From NCBI RefSeq assembly GCF_001544135.1, contig NZ_BCPV01000011.1:1-64000 (forward strand): a DNA stretch of 64,000 nucleotides, given 5' to 3'. Below the pieces are notes generated by a model. The model saw only the letters and a program-made list of their open reading frames with translations, made no database searches and had not been told where the DNA came from. Of this stretch, positions 35,795-45,939 are shown piece by piece (positions within the stretch are counted from its first letter, which is position 1; every line of letters begins with the position of its first letter). The stretch is from Geobacillus zalihae NBRC 101842. Its GTDB lineage: Bacteria > Bacillota > Bacilli > Bacillales > Anoxybacillaceae. Made by a program: the position numbers and the translations under genes.

Positions 35795-37315
35795 TTACTC
35801 ATCAATATCGCGTTTTTGCTTCGCCGCATTCGGATCGTAACGAAACCGCGACCGCGGACGAAGAAACATCGGCCGCTCCGCCGTTTCACTGTATGGCGAA
35901 CGAACGAATGTATCGCGGAAGCTGCGCACACGAAATGGATAAAACGGCAGCAAATACGGATAGCCAAACGACTGCAGCCGCCCTAAATGAATGAGCAGCC
36001 CGCAGACGGCAAAGATAATGCCGATCCCGCCCCAACATGCAGCAAACAAAATAAACGGAAACCGAATGAGCCGGATCGTATTGGACATTTTGAAAATCGG
36101 CGTTGTAAACGAAGCGAGCGCCGCCAACGCGACGACAATCAACAAAATCGTACTCGTCAGCCCGGCATCAACGGTTGCTTGCCCGATGACAATCCCGCCG
36201 ACAATCCCGAGCGTTTGTGCGACTTTCGTCGGCAGCCGCGCCCCGGCCTCGCGCAACAGCTCAATCGTAATTTCCAAAAACAGCACCTCGAGCACCGGCG
36301 GAAACGGCACGTTCGAGCGTGAATAAATGATCGGTCCAAGCAAGTCTTCGGGAATCATTTCATAATGATACGTCAGCACCGCCACATAAATCGGCGACGC
36401 CAACACGGAAAACGCAACGCCGAAAAACCGAATGAGCCGGAAAAACGTACCGAGCACCCATGGCAAGTAATAATCTTCGGGCGACGTAAAAAAATCGAAG
36501 AGAGCGGCGGGGCCAATCACGGCATACGGGGAGCCGTCGCAAAAAATGGCCACCTGACCCGACACAAGCGCATAGATGGCCCGATCGATCCGCTCGGTCG
36601 AGATAAAAAGAGGAAACGGCGTCCGTGAATTATCCGCGAGCAGCTGATCCAAAATAGCGTTGTCAAACACGACGTCAAAATGAATGGACTCAAGCCGCTG
36701 CGTCACCGTTTGAATGACTTCCGGATTGGCGACGCCATCGATGTAGGCGATGACCACTTTCGTTTTCGACACCGAACCAATCGACATTTCCCGAAAGACA
36801 AGATTCGGCGTCACCACTTGCCGGCGGATGAGATGCAAGTTGACGCCGACATTTTCCACAAATCCGACTTTGGGCCCAACGACGCTGAATTCGTTTTCCG
36901 AATCATTGTTTTCCCGAAGCCCCAAATTTTCAGCCGCGGCGCCCATGAGCGCCGCTTTGTTCGGTTGCTCGCGGAAGGTGACCGCGACAAACCCTTTCAG
37001 CACCTTCTCTTCAATCAGTGCCGTGTCTTCACTCACCTCAATGCGCTGAATCGGCACGATTTGCTGCAAGTCTTCCAATCGGACGTTCGGATGCTGGGGA
37101 ATGTCGTTTTGCAAATGGCAAAAAATCCGCTCTTGCAGCACTTGCGGATCAACGAGCGAATCGAAATAGTAAATCGACAGCTCCTTGCCTCCGACAACAA
37201 ACGACACTTCGACAAAATCGCTCGATTGCCGAAGCTTTTCCCAAAGTTGCGAAATGGGCCGCTGAGGGGGGCGTTTTTTCTTTTTTTTCCAAAATGAGAA
37301 TAAACCCACGAACAT
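35795..37315 (-). CDS. gerKA: spore germination protein, GerA family subunit A
   Basis: A 506-residue GerA-family protein: a hydrophilic N-terminal half with [37 protein letters not shown] and then five to six membrane segments, including [20 protein letters not shown] and [11 protein letters not shown]. The C-terminal tail is basic. With gerKC and gerKB it forms a complete tricistronic germinant receptor. The gerK naming rests on gene order only; the germinant is unknown. ATG at 37315 follows AAAGGCGAGGGG. Confidence 0.9.
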   Translation of the reverse strand: MFVGLFSFWKKKKKRPPQRPISQLWEKLRQSSDFVEVSFVVGGKELSIYYFDSLVDPQVLQERIFCHLQNDIPQHPNVRLEDLQQIVPIQRIEVSEDTALIEEKVLKGFVAVTFREQPNKAALMGAAAENLGLRENNDSENEFSVVGPKVGFVENVGVNLHLIRRQVVTPNLVFREMSIGSVSKTKVVIAYIDGVANPEVIQTVTQRLESIHFDVVFDNAILDQLLADNSRTPFPLFISTERIDRAIYALVSGQVAIFCDGSPYAVIGPAALFDFFTSPEDYYLPWVLGTFFRLIRFFGVAFSVLASPIYVAVLTYHYEMIPEDLLGPIIYSRSNVPFPPVLEVLFLEITIELLREAGARLPTKVAQTLGIVGGIVIGQATVDAGLTSTILLIVVALAALASFTTPIFKMSNTIRLIRFPFILFAACWGGIGIIFAVCGLLIHLGRLQSFGYPYLLPFYPFRVRSFRDTFVRSPYSETAERPMFLRPRSRFRYDPNAAKQKRDIDE

Positions 37316-37449
37316 CCCCTCGCCTTTCCGTTTACAGCATAGTCTTCCAATCGATCGATATTTTTATGCATCCCCCTTTCATCCTATTGATTCGACAAAA
37401 TCTTCTATATATTATTGAAAATAGACAAATGAGAAAAGGAGAATCGTCT

Positions 37450-39060
37450 ATGAGCGAACTGACGAACCAGCGCCGGGCGAAACGAGCGTTGAAAAAAGTG
37501 ACGGAAACGGCGGAAGCGCTGCGGGAGATGATCGACCGAACCCGTCCGCTTGAAGAACAGCTTGACCGCATCCGCACCTTTTTAGACGAGCGGCTCGGCC
37601 GTGATGAATATTTTGTTCTTGTCGATGAAAGCGGATACGGAGTTGTCCATACGAACCGCCTTCGCGAGGGAAGGGTGTTTGCCGACCCGGTCGGGCTGGC
37701 TGCCGCCCGCACGAATGAGCCGCTCTTGCAAGTGTACGAACGCGATACGGGCGAGGTGCTGATTGACGCCAGCTGCCCGTTTTGGACGAAGCCAGGCGGA
37801 AGGCGGTTCAATTTGCGGATGGGGCGGCTCATGCACCGTCCGTATTTGCAATGGGTGTTAGCAAGCATCGCCATCGCGCCCGCAGCCGTTGGGCTGGCCG
37901 CTTCCATCGCAGGGGCGCCGCCCGTTTTTGCCGCGCTGTGCGCCGCTCTCGCTGGGCTTGGGCTTGGCGCCGCCTGGCATCGGGCCATTGCCGCCGAGCT
38001 TCGCCATTGGTACAGCGTCACCCGCACTGTCTCCTCGGGTCAATTGCGGACAGAAGTGAAAACGACGGGAAAACGGAATGAATTTCATCAAATCGCCTAC
38101 GAAATCAACAAAATGATTCTCGGCATCCGCACGATCATCCATGAGCTTGGCAAAGCGGCCAAAACGGTGCATGATGTGAGCGTTGAACAGCAGATGGAAA
38201 TGCGCCGCCTCTCTGAATCGTTTGACGAAATCGCCGCCGCCGTCGAAACGTTCCGCGAAGGGGCGAAACAACAAACGACCGCCGTCGAACAAGCGGGTGA
38301 CGTCATCGGGCAGATGGTGGAACGCGTGCAACTCATGCGGGCCGCCGTTGAACGCGTCGTACGGCAAGCGGGCGACGCTTGGTCGTCAGCAGCAGAAGGC
38401 ATCCGCCTCATTGAGGAAACGAAAACAAACATGGACGCGATGCAGCGCGGCATCGGCGAAATGACTGCCCTCATCGACAAAGCAGCCAATGAAGCGGCGC
38501 GCGTTCATGAGATGATCGCCGCCATTCGCACGATCGCCAAGCAAACGAACTTGCTCGCCCTCAACGCCTCGATCGAAGCGGCGCGGGCGGGTGAAGCGGG
38601 CCGCGGCTTTTCCATCGTCGCCCAAGAAGTCCGGAAGCTTGCCGAAGATACAAACGCCTTCGCCGCTGAAATTTTCGCCTCGCTCGACGCCATGACGAAC
38701 GCGCTCAAAGAAGCCGTGCATGCGATGCAAGGAAGTGGCCGCCACGTCGAAAAAACGAAAGACTCTCTTTGGAAAACAGGGGAAACGTTCACATCGTTTC
38801 AAGGCATGTTCGCCCAGCTGAACGACTTGCTTCAGCAAAACGAATCATATGTCAACGACATCACCGCCGACGGCGAGCAGCTCGGCGGACTGATGGAAGA
38901 CGTACGCACCGTCGCCGCCGATTTTTCAAACATGGTGCAAGAAACGGCGGCGGGGCTTGAGCAACAGACGCTCGCCCTTCACCAGTTGGCGCGGGAAGCC
39001 GACACGTTGGCTGCAGCAGCGCGCGATTTAGAAAACATGATCGCCCGCTTCCACTCATAA
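37450..39060 (+). CDS. methyl-accepting chemotaxis protein with N-terminal cytoplasmic-type sensor
   Basis: A 536-residue receptor. Unlike usual receptors there is no N-terminal membrane helix: about 135 hydrophilic residues (with [18 protein letters not shown], a Cache/PAS-like strand pattern) precede a tight hairpin of two hydrophobic helices (about 138-180), then a HAMP-like linker and the signalling domain with [20 protein letters not shown]. The sensing part should therefore be inside the cell. ATG at 37450 follows AAAGGAG. It is divergent from gerKA. Confidence 0.87.
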   Translation: MSELTNQRRAKRALKKVTETAEALREMIDRTRPLEEQLDRIRTFLDERLGRDEYFVLVDESGYGVVHTNRLREGRVFADPVGLAAARTNEPLLQVYERDTGEVLIDASCPFWTKPGGRRFNLRMGRLMHRPYLQWVLASIAIAPAAVGLAASIAGAPPVFAALCAALAGLGLGAAWHRAIAAELRHWYSVTRTVSSGQLRTEVKTTGKRNEFHQIAYEINKMILGIRTIIHELGKAAKTVHDVSVEQQMEMRRLSESFDEIAAAVETFREGAKQQTTAVEQAGDVIGQMVERVQLMRAAVERVVRQAGDAWSSAAEGIRLIEETKTNMDAMQRGIGEMTALIDKAANEAARVHEMIAAIRTIAKQTNLLALNASIEAARAGEAGRGFSIVAQEVRKLAEDTNAFAAEIFASLDAMTNALKEAVHAMQGSGRHVEKTKDSLWKTGETFTSFQGMFAQLNDLLQQNESYVNDITADGEQLGGLMEDVRTVAADFSNMVQETAAGLEQQTLALHQLAREADTLAAAARDLENMIARFHS

Positions 39061-39068
39061 CGAAACGA

Positions 39069-39116
39069 AGCCCTTTCGTCCCCCTTCACCAAAAAACTTT
39101 GGGGAACGAAAGGGCT
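39069..39116. terminator. bidirectional terminator
   Basis: AGCCCTTTCGT / ACGAAAGGGCT arms extended by a second CCCC/GGGG pairing. Between the chemoreceptor (plus) and ykvI (minus) stops. Confidence 0.75.
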
Positions 39117-39119
39117 CAT

Positions 39120-40169
39120 TTACCGGCGCGGCAGCTGCCGGCGCCAAAGAAGCCACAAAAGCACAAGACTCATATAGCCAAACAGCGGATAGATGAATGA
39201 CAGCAGCTCCCCGTAATGAAACGGGCTGACCGCCGCAAACAGCAAAACGAGCAGCACGCCCAGCCATTTCCCGCCAAGCGGCGCCCAAACGCGCACTTGG
39301 CGTGCAAGTCCAAACATGCCGCCGATGACCGATGTAAAAATTTCTCCGTAAATGACGACGACATAAAGCCAATACAACACAGTAAAAAACGTATGAACGA
39401 CTTCGGCCATTGGAATATCATAATCGTCCTTGTGTGGAAACGACAGCAGCACCATATGGTTCAACAGCAGCAAAACCGTCAACACCATTCCGCCTAACAT
39501 CGCTCCGCGCCTCACCGCTCGCTCATCGGTCGCTTCGCGGGCGATGGGGACAAGCACCGCTTGGGCCATCGCCAAGTTAAAGGCCGCATAGGAAAACGGG
39601 GACAACATCGCCTTGAGGGAATAGTCCACCGCAGCCATGTCCGGACGGCACAAATCGCCAGCCACGATTGTTTTCACAAAGGCGATGGCGCTGAACAGCA
39701 CCATCATCGGCGCGACGAACACGTTGACGCCAAACAGCCCTTTGCGGTCAAACAACATGACAAGAAGCGCCAAACCGAGCGTCAGCGTGACGCCCGCCTG
39801 CCTCGGCCAGCCGATCTGCTCTTCAAACACGGCACCCGCCCCGGCGATCATCACCGCCGTCACCCCTGCGATCATCACCGTCATCACGAGCGTCACAAAC
39901 GGGCTCAACATGTTCCCGAACAAATAGCGATTCAATTCATCATAGGACGCGGCTCCAATGCGGCGCGCCATCACCATGAGCCGCGCGCCTCCCCATATAA
40001 ACAAACAACCGCTGATGATGATGCCAACCGTTCCAGCCGTCCCATAACGAGTGAAAAATTCCATAATCTCTCTTCCGGTCGCAAATCCTGCCCCAATCAC
40101 CGTTCCAACGTAAACAGCAGCGATTTGCCACGCCTCCGACCACTCGTGTCTCTTGCCCAAATCCTCCAT
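39120..40169 (-). CDS. ykvI: YkvI family membrane protein
   Basis: A 349-residue protein with about ten membrane segments. The first is AAVYVGTVIGAGFATGREIMEFFTRYG, a LeuT-fold-like start found in YkvI and related transporters. Function is unassigned; amino-acid transport is a guess from the fold. ATG at 40169 follows AGAGAGGGAG; the upstream open frame (Cys-rich) covers a terminator and is not used. Confidence 0.8.
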   Translation of the reverse strand: MEDLGKRHEWSEAWQIAAVYVGTVIGAGFATGREIMEFFTRYGTAGTVGIIISGCLFIWGGARLMVMARRIGAASYDELNRYLFGNMLSPFVTLVMTVMIAGVTAVMIAGAGAVFEEQIGWPRQAGVTLTLGLALLVMLFDRKGLFGVNVFVAPMMVLFSAIAFVKTIVAGDLCRPDMAAVDYSLKAMLSPFSYAAFNLAMAQAVLVPIAREATDERAVRRGAMLGGMVLTVLLLLNHMVLLSFPHKDDYDIPMAEVVHTFFTVLYWLYVVVIYGEIFTSVIGGMFGLARQVRVWAPLGGKWLGVLLVLLFAAVSPFHYGELLSFIYPLFGYMSLVLLWLLWRRQLPRR

Positions 40170-40240
40170 CTCCCTCTCTTGTCCGTTGCTTTTCCATATA
40201 TATGTATATGTCCGGCATGGACAAGAAAGACGACAGAACG

Positions 40241-40275
40241 AAAAAAGAAGGCATCCGAGACAAGATGCCTTCTCA
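40241..40275 (-). terminator. terminator of the YtkA-type lipoprotein gene
   Basis: 9-bp perfect stem GAAGGCATC / GATGCCTTC followed on the minus strand by TTTTTTCG. Confidence 0.85.
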
Positions 40276-40329
40276 CACACCGCAAACTCTCTTCATTAAT
40301 ATGGCATGCGATGTGAAATCGCGTTTCCA

Positions 40330-41076
40330 TCAATGAACTGTCACGTGTTCGACTTGATGTTCGTGCAGCCCGCCGCTTCCTTCGACGTGCACTTTCACCG
40401 AATACGTTCCTTTGTTGGCAAACGTGGCCATGGCTTCGTACTCGCCGTTTCCTTTTTCCTTTGCATCGACAAATTCATGCTTATTGTCCGCCTGCCAAAT
40501 CTCAAAACGAACGGTCGCACCTGTCAACGGCTTCCCATCTTTGGAGAGGCGGACGGTCAACGCCGCCGGTTTTCCGGCTTCGAACGAACGGGACGACAGC
40601 GAAATGGCGACGGCGCCATGATGATTTTCTTCAGCACTGCCTTGGGAATTTTCGCGCGCACCGTCGGCCGTCGCCGCCTGTTCCGGGCTGCCGGCGACAA
40701 TATCTTTCTTCGGCATGTTATGCATGTCGCGCGCCGTCACATGGGCGACCACCGAATATGTTCCCGCTTCGGTGAACGTTTTTTCCACCGAGTATCGGCC
40801 GTCGCCGTCATGCTTCGCTTCAAGCATTTCCCGCTCGTCGCTTCCATGCTTCCATACTTCAAACTTGACTTCGTTCGCATCGTCTACTTTTTCGCCGCCG
40901 TACGTCACGACGCAGGCGAGCTTGGTCGGTTTGTTCAAATCGATATGATCCGGCGCATCGATTTTCACGTCAAGCACGGCCGGCGTCTCGGCTTGCTTGT
41001 TGTGATTTGTACAAGCAGCCATGATCATCATCCCCAAAAGTACAACAGCAAACGCGAAACCAACCTGTCTTCTCAT
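40330..41076 (-). CDS. lipoprotein with two YtkA/FixH-like domains
   Basis: A 248-residue lipoprotein. The signal peptide ends in the lipobox MIMAAC. Two tandem immunoglobulin-like YtkA/FixH-type repeats follow: the first around ...KFEVWKHGSDEREMLEAKHDGDGRYSVEKTFTEAGTYSVVAHV and the second around ...RFEIWQADNKHEFVDAKEKGNGEYEAMATFANKGTYSVKVHV. A Gln/Ser/Glu-rich linker joins them. The C terminus and linker are histidine-rich (HHG, HEHQVEHVTVH), which hints at metal binding. B. subtilis YtkA has one domain. ATG at 41076 follows AGAAAGGTG. Confidence 0.82.
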   Translation of the reverse strand: MRRQVGFAFAVVLLGMMIMAACTNHNKQAETPAVLDVKIDAPDHIDLNKPTKLACVVTYGGEKVDDANEVKFEVWKHGSDEREMLEAKHDGDGRYSVEKTFTEAGTYSVVAHVTARDMHNMPKKDIVAGSPEQAATADGARENSQGSAEENHHGAVAISLSSRSFEAGKPAALTVRLSKDGKPLTGATVRFEIWQADNKHEFVDAKEKGNGEYEAMATFANKGTYSVKVHVEGSGGLHEHQVEHVTVH

Positions 41077-41251
41077 CTTCACCTTTCTCCTTTTTCCTTC
41101 AAATTCATGATCATCATGAGCACCAAAGACGGAGTCTTTTCCGCCTCTTTTTCTGTTTTTCACTTTATCATAGCTTTGCCGCACCTACATTAGTATTCAC
41201 CATTTTTTCAAAAACATTTCATCGTTATTACAATTTTTTTGTACAAAACAC

Positions 41252-41307
41252 TTGAAAGTCAAAAAAGGTCAAAGTATAATAAAGTCAGAAAGTCAAAGAA
41301 AGTCAAA
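41252..41307 (+). promoter_or_regulatory. clpE promoter with CtsR boxes
   Basis: TTGAAA (41252-41257), 17 bases, TATAAT (41275-41280). A CtsR operator AGTCAAA-AAA-GGTCAAA (41257-41273) fills the spacer. A second operator AGTCAAA-GAA-AGTCAAA (41291-41307) lies downstream, with an extra half-site AGTCAGA at 41283-41289. Confidence 0.93.
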
Positions 41308-41343
41308 GTAAAATCCCGAATAAGAGAAAAGGGGGTATGTCTC

Positions 41344-43476
41344 ATGCTATGCCAAGCATGCCAACAACGTGAAGCAACAGTGTTTGTCAACTTGCAATGG
41401 AACGGGGAAAAACAACAACTTCACCTGTGCCATGAATGCTATGAAAAGCAAAAACAACAACTGTCCATTCCGATGAACTTCGGCTTTTCACCGTTTTCCT
41501 TTGATGACTTCTTTACTAGCCCGTTCACAGCCGCCAACGCCGGAATGAGCGCGCCGAAAACGATGGCGAAGCGCCCGCAAAGCCATGGCGGTGGATTTTT
41601 GGATCAATTCGGCCGCAACTTGACGCAAATGGCGAAAGCGGGCTTGATCGATCCGGTCATCGGCCGCGACAAAGAAATCGCCCGCGTGATCGAAATTTTA
41701 AACCGCCGCAACAAAAACAACCCGGTGTTGATCGGGGAGCCGGGTGTCGGGAAAACAGCCATCGTTGAAGGGCTCGCGCTGAAAATCGCCGAAGGGCAAG
41801 TGCCGGAAAAACTATTGAACAAAGACGTGTACTTGCTTGACGTGGCGTCGCTTGTCGCCAACACCGGCATCCGCGGTCAATTTGAAGAGCGGATGAAACG
41901 GCTCATCGCCGAATTGCAAGAGCGGAAAAACATCATCTTGTTCATTGACGAAATCCACCTGCTCGTCGGCGCTGGCGCCGCTGAAGGCTCGATGGACGCC
42001 GGCAATATTTTAAAACCGGCGCTCGCCCGCGGGGAACTGCAAGTCGTTGGGGCGACGACGCTCAAAGAATACCGGCAAATTGAAAAAGACGCGGCTCTTG
42101 AGCGCCGCTTCCAACCGGTCATCGTCCACGAGCCGACCGTTGAGGAAGCGATCGTCATCTTAAAAGGCATCCAGCCGAAATACGAACAATTCCACCATGT
42201 CCGCTATACGGATGAAGCGATCGAAGCGTGCGTGAAACTGTCGCACCGCTACATTCAAGACCGCTTCCTCCCGGACAAGGCGATCGACTTGCTTGACGAG
42301 GCCGGCTCGAAAGCGAACTTGCGCCTCGGCCCGACCGATGAAAAACAACTGCAAGAGCGGTTGATCCAAATCGCGAAAGAAAAAGAACAAGCGGCGAAAG
42401 AAGAAAACTACGAATTGGCGGCGAAACTGCGCGATGAAGAGCTGAAGCTCGAAAAACAACTCGAGCAAGGCGTCACCCAAGAACGCCCTGTCGTCGATGC
42501 CGCCGACATCGAACAAATCATCGCCGAGAAAACCGGCATCCCCGTCGGCAAGCTGCAAGCCGATGAAAAAGAAAAAATGAAACATCTTGAAGAACACTTG
42601 GCGAAAAAAGTGATCGGCCAAGCGGAAGCGGTGAAAAAAGTCGCGAAAGCCATTCGCCGCAGCCGCGCCGGCTTGAAAGCGAAACACCGCCCGATCGGTT
42701 CGTTCTTGTTCGTCGGCCCGACCGGCGTCGGGAAAACGGAGCTCGCCAAAACGCTCGCCGAGGAGCTGTTTGGCACAAAAGACGCCATGATTCGCCTCGA
42801 TATGAGCGAATACATGGAGAAACATTCCGTCTCGAAGCTGATCGGTTCGCCGCCGGGCTATGTCGGCTTTGAAGAAGCCGGCCAGCTGACGGAAAAAGTG
42901 CGCCGCAACCCGTACAGCATCATCTTGCTTGACGAGATTGAAAAGGCGCACCCGGATGTACAGCACATCTTCTTGCAAATTTTGGAAGACGGCCGCCTAA
43001 CCGACAGCCAAGGCCGCACCGTCAGCTTCAAAGACACGGTCATCATCGCGACAAGCAACGCTGGGGTGACCGACAAAAAAATCACCGTCGGCTTTGAAAA
43101 ACAAAGCGGTGGCGCATCAAGCGTGCTTGACTCCTTGAACGCTTACTTCAAGCCGGAATTTTTGAACCGCTTCGACGCCATCATCGAGTTCAAGCCGCTT
43201 GAAAAAGCGCACTTGCTTCAAATCGTCGACTTGATGCTTGCCGAGGTCAAAACGGCAATGCGCGAACAAGGCATCGAACTCGAAGTGACCGAAGCGGCGA
43301 AAGAAAAGCTGGCTGAGCTTGGCTACCATCCGGCCTTTGGCGCCCGCCCGCTCCGCCGCGCCATCCAGGAACATGTTGAAGACAACATCGCCGACTGCCT
43401 GCTTGACGCCGATCAATCGGTGCGTGCGATCCGCATCGATGTCAAGGACAATGCCATTGTGGCGGAAATCGCCTAA
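41344..43476 (+). CDS. clpE: ATP-dependent Clp protease ATPase subunit ClpE
   Basis: A 710-residue HSP100 ATPase that unfolds damaged proteins for ClpP. Its N-terminal zinc finger, [13 protein letters not shown]...LHLCHECY, distinguishes ClpE from ClpC. Domain D1: Walker [10 protein letters not shown], Walker [14 protein letters not shown] motif ([21 protein letters not shown]) sits near 370. Domain D2: Walker [10 protein letters not shown], Walker [17 protein letters not shown] at 41344 follows AAGGGGG. The CtsR boxes show heat-shock control. Confidence 0.96.
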   Translation: MLCQACQQREATVFVNLQWNGEKQQLHLCHECYEKQKQQLSIPMNFGFSPFSFDDFFTSPFTAANAGMSAPKTMAKRPQSHGGGFLDQFGRNLTQMAKAGLIDPVIGRDKEIARVIEILNRRNKNNPVLIGEPGVGKTAIVEGLALKIAEGQVPEKLLNKDVYLLDVASLVANTGIRGQFEERMKRLIAELQERKNIILFIDEIHLLVGAGAAEGSMDAGNILKPALARGELQVVGATTLKEYRQIEKDAALERRFQPVIVHEPTVEEAIVILKGIQPKYEQFHHVRYTDEAIEACVKLSHRYIQDRFLPDKAIDLLDEAGSKANLRLGPTDEKQLQERLIQIAKEKEQAAKEENYELAAKLRDEELKLEKQLEQGVTQERPVVDAADIEQIIAEKTGIPVGKLQADEKEKMKHLEEHLAKKVIGQAEAVKKVAKAIRRSRAGLKAKHRPIGSFLFVGPTGVGKTELAKTLAEELFGTKDAMIRLDMSEYMEKHSVSKLIGSPPGYVGFEEAGQLTEKVRRNPYSIILLDEIEKAHPDVQHIFLQILEDGRLTDSQGRTVSFKDTVIIATSNAGVTDKKITVGFEKQSGGASSVLDSLNAYFKPEFLNRFDAIIEFKPLEKAHLLQIVDLMLAEVKTAMREQGIELEVTEAAKEKLAELGYHPAFGARPLRRAIQEHVEDNIADCLLDADQSVRAIRIDVKDNAIVAEIA

Positions 43477-43720
43477 TTGTGGCTTAACGGCCAACGCGCA
43501 CACCTATATCATCCATCACCCGAATGACTCGAACATCGCCCCATCCCGTTTTCGGGGTGAGGAAGTGTTTTAGGGAAGAGCAGCAAAAAGAGCCGCCCCG
43601 AAGTTTGTATGTAAGGAGGAAATGAATCAATCAGCCCCTGCTTCTTTCGCTCAGAGGGATTGGCGCATCATCGCCATCCCTTTTTCTTTTTCCATCTTTT
43701 CGCCAAGAACAATAAGATTT

Positions 43721-43729
43721 TGCTATAAT
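43721..43729 (+). promoter_or_regulatory. extended -10 promoter of mntA-hepT
   Basis: TGCTATAAT is an extended -10 (TGn-TATAAT). No good -35 is visible, as is usual for this class. Confidence 0.6.
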
Positions 43730-43756
43730 GAAGAAAAACGCAAGGGGGCATCGCGA

Positions 43757-44164
43757 TTGCCAAACGAAATGGAGACGATCATCATTCAGACGCTCCGCCC
43801 GGCTCTTCACCCGTTCGTCATCTACCTGTTCGGTTCAGCCGCCCGTGGGGCGATGCGCCCAGACAGCGATGTCGACATCGCCTTTGTCAGCGACGGCGTG
43901 CCGCATGATCCGTATGAGCTGTTTCGGCTCGCTGGGGAGTTGGCTGGCAAGTTAGGACGCGATGTCGATCTTGTCGATTTGCGCCAAGCCAGCACGGTGT
44001 TTCAAGCGCAAGTCGTCTCGACGGGAAAAGCCATTGATTGCCGCGACGAGCGGAAACGGGCTGAGTTCGAAATGAAAACATTGAAAATGTATGTGAAACT
44101 AAACGAAGAGAGAGCACCGGTGTTAAAACAAATTACGGAAAGCGGGAGCATATATGAAAAGTGA
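43757..44164 (+). CDS. mntA: MntA-type nucleotidyltransferase antitoxin
   Basis: A minimal nucleotidyltransferase of about 135 residues with the active-site signature GSAARGAMRPDSDVDI (GSx10DxD) and a later acidic residue in DLVDL. In characterised MntA-HepT systems this protein AMPylates a tyrosine of the HEPN toxin. I choose TTG at 43757, eight bases after AAGGGGG and downstream of the promoter; ATG at 43769 is possible. An ATG at 43622 with AAGGAGG opens a longer frame, but it lies upstream of the promoter and gives an N terminus unlike the family. It overlaps hepT by 11 bases. Confidence 0.82.
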   Translation: MPNEMETIIIQTLRPALHPFVIYLFGSAARGAMRPDSDVDIAFVSDGVPHDPYELFRLAGELAGKLGRDVDLVDLRQASTVFQAQVVSTGKAIDCRDERKRAEFEMKTLKMYVKLNEERAPVLKQITESGSIYEK

Positions 44165-44573
44165 TGTCATTTTAAACAAGATCAGCGTGATCGAACGCTG
44201 CCTGAAACGAATTCGTGAAGAATATAACGGCGATCCAAAAAATTTACAAAATTACACAAAACAAGATTCGATCGTTCTGAATTTACAGCGGGCGTGCGAG
44301 GCATGCATCGATTTGGCCATGCATATCGTGGCCGAGCAGAAATTCGGACTGCCGCAGCATAGCCGCGATGCGTTCGCTCTCCTCGAAGAACATGGGGTCA
44401 TCTCCCCTTCCGTAAGCAAAAAGATGAAGGCGATGGTCGGATTCCGCAACATCGCCGTTCACAACTACCAACAACTGAACCTTGGCATTTTGCAAGCCAT
44501 CATCGACCACCATCTCGATGATTTTAAACACTTTGCCAAAGCCATCCTCGATTATGCCAAGAAAAACGGCTAG
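44154..44573 (+). CDS. hepT: HepT-type HEPN ribonuclease toxin (DUF86, YutE-like)
   Basis: A 139-residue all-helical HEPN protein. The RNase motif RX4HXY is intact in FRNIAVHNYQQL near residue 100, with the tyrosine that MntA modifies. Together with the preceding mntA gene it makes a complete type VII toxin-antitoxin module. Overlap of the two genes keeps their synthesis coupled. B. subtilis YutE belongs to the same family. Confidence 0.87.
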   Translation: MKSDVILNKISVIERCLKRIREEYNGDPKNLQNYTKQDSIVLNLQRACEACIDLAMHIVAEQKFGLPQHSRDAFALLEEHGVISPSVSKKMKAMVGFRNIAVHNYQQLNLGILQAIIDHHLDDFKHFAKAILDYAKKNG

Positions 44574-44597
44574 GCCGGCTCCCACGCGGAAGCCGGC
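44573..44597. terminator. GC-rich hairpin between hepT and tetR
   Basis: Perfect 8-bp stem GGCCGGCT / AGCCGGCC between converging genes. No T-tract on either side, so termination is uncertain. Confidence 0.45.
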
Positions 44598-44600
44598 CGG

Positions 44601-45254
44601 TTAGCGCCGCAGACCGTTCATCAACACGTGAATCGTCCGCTCCATTTCCGCCTCATCGTCCCAATGGTGGTCAGGCAAAAGGAGAAAGCGGGCGGCCAAA
44701 AAGCCGGCGAGCGATGTGATCGTCAAGCGGATGACCGAATCAACCGGCAGCTCGGCCAACTCACCTTTTTCTTGAAAATGGCGGACAATGCGGGCGAATT
44801 TTGGATACACGTGCTCGGTAAACACGCGTTGAAAGCACTGTTTAATCTCGGAATGAAAGGCAACCTCCTGCCAAAGCACGCGAATCGCCGGCAAATACGT
44901 TTTCACAAAGGTGTAGCGGTTGGCGAGCACCGCGCGCAAAAACTGTTCGTACGTCTCATATTCGTTGTCAAACACTTCGCGGACGAATTCTTTCGCCAAA
45001 AACGGGGCGACGGAATGAAACAACGTCGGCGTGACGATGGCCAGCAATAAATCTTTTTTCGTCTTATAATGGCGAAAGATCGTCCCTTCCGCCACCCCAG
45101 CCTTTTTGGCGATTTCGCTCGTCGACGTCGCCGCATAGCCTTTCTCGGCGAACATTTCAACGGCAGCTTCCAAAATTTTTAGCTGCTTTTCGCTGAACTG
45201 CCCTTCCTTGCCGCCGATTTGCAGCAATTCCTGAATCCATGAATGCTCGCTCAT
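44601..45254 (-). CDS. TetR family regulator of the exporter operon
   Basis: A 217-residue TetR repressor with the HTH ATSTSEIAKKAGVAEGTIFRHYKTKKDLL. It is the last gene of a four-gene operon whose transport genes are damaged, yet it appears intact. Two GTGAGT-N4-ACTCAC operators at the operon promoter are its likely targets. ATG at 45254 follows AAGGAG. Similar TetR genes accompany ABC drug exporters in bacilli. Confidence 0.87.
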   Translation of the reverse strand: MSEHSWIQELLQIGGKEGQFSEKQLKILEAAVEMFAEKGYAATSTSEIAKKAGVAEGTIFRHYKTKKDLLLAIVTPTLFHSVAPFLAKEFVREVFDNEYETYEQFLRAVLANRYTFVKTYLPAIRVLWQEVAFHSEIKQCFQRVFTEHVYPKFARIVRHFQEKGELAELPVDSVIRLTITSLAGFLAARFLLLPDHHWDDEAEMERTIHVLMNGLRR

Positions 45255-45265
45255 GACTCTACTCC

Positions 45266-45735
45266 TTACAGCTTGCGGTATTTTTTCAATGCTACTACAT
45301 TTAATAGCATAAACAGCATCGTAAAGCCAAGTAGCACGTACACATCAACGGCGATGGCGCTAAAACCTTCTCCGCGCACCATAATATCGCGCAGCGCGTC
45401 CGCCCCGTAGGTGAGCGGCATGATGACGCTTAAGGAACGAAGCCATTGTTCCATCGTGTCGAGATTGAACAAACCCGAGAAAAACACTTGCGGCACGACG
45501 ACAAGCGGGATAAACTGCACCATTTGCAGCTCGTTGTTGGCGAACGCCGACAGCAGCATCCCAAGCGCCAGCGCTGTCATCGCCAGCAAAAACGTAATGA
45601 GCAGCACATACCAAAACGAACCTTCCATCATCATGTCCAACACATCAATGGCAAACCATGAAATTAAGCTCGCTTGAATCGTGGTAAACAATCCGAACCC
45701 GATCATGTAGCCAACGACCATTTCCCAGCGCCGAA
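45266..45735 (-). pseudogene. ABC-2 type permease, C-terminal half only
   Basis: About 155 codons remain of an ABC-2 membrane permease. The readable part begins [32 protein letters not shown] and continues through four hydrophobic helices, including FIPLVVVPQVFFSGLFNLDTMEQWL, to the natural C terminus VALKKYRKL. The N-terminal half is missing: at about 45728-45735 the sequence joins, out of frame, to the beginning of the ATPase gene. The product cannot form a complete exporter. Confidence 0.82.
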
Positions 45736-45915
45736 TTCACTCGCTTGATCAATGCCGGCGATCATGCGCACCAACGTCGTCTTGCCCGCCCCCGACGGGC
45801 CGAGCAGGCCGAATATTTCCCCCGTCTGGACATCCAACGACACATCGTCGATGACTACTTTTTTTCCAAACCGCTTGGAAACACGCTCGACTTGAATAGG
45901 CGGATGAGTGCGCAT
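45703..45915 (-). pseudogene. ABC transporter ATPase, N-terminal fragment
   Basis: The first 59 codons of an ABC ATPase are intact: [23 protein letters not shown] and Walker [14 protein letters not shown], up to IAGIDQAS. Then the frame enters permease DNA and stops at 45703. Signature motif, Walker B and the H loop are absent, so it is non-functional. One deletion event evidently removed most of the ATPase and the N-terminal half of the permease gene. Confidence 0.85.
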
Positions 45916-45939
45916 TGTTCATTCCCCCTTTACACCTCA

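Noticed and set aside
42160-42978. Minus-strand frame opposite clpE
   Set aside because: Phe/Arg-rich antisense translation without a ribosome site; clpE is unambiguous.
43622-43756. N-terminal extension of mntA from the ATG at 43622
   Set aside because: Although AAGGAGG precedes it, the extended -10 promoter at 43721 lies inside, and the 45 added residues have no resemblance to nucleotidyltransferases. Kept only as an alternative start.
45726-45735. Cloning chimera at the GAATTC site in the ATPase/permease junction
   Set aside because: One restriction site at a junction is weak evidence; the flanking genes belong to one operon in the expected order, so a natural deletion explains the data better. 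Long reads would settle it.
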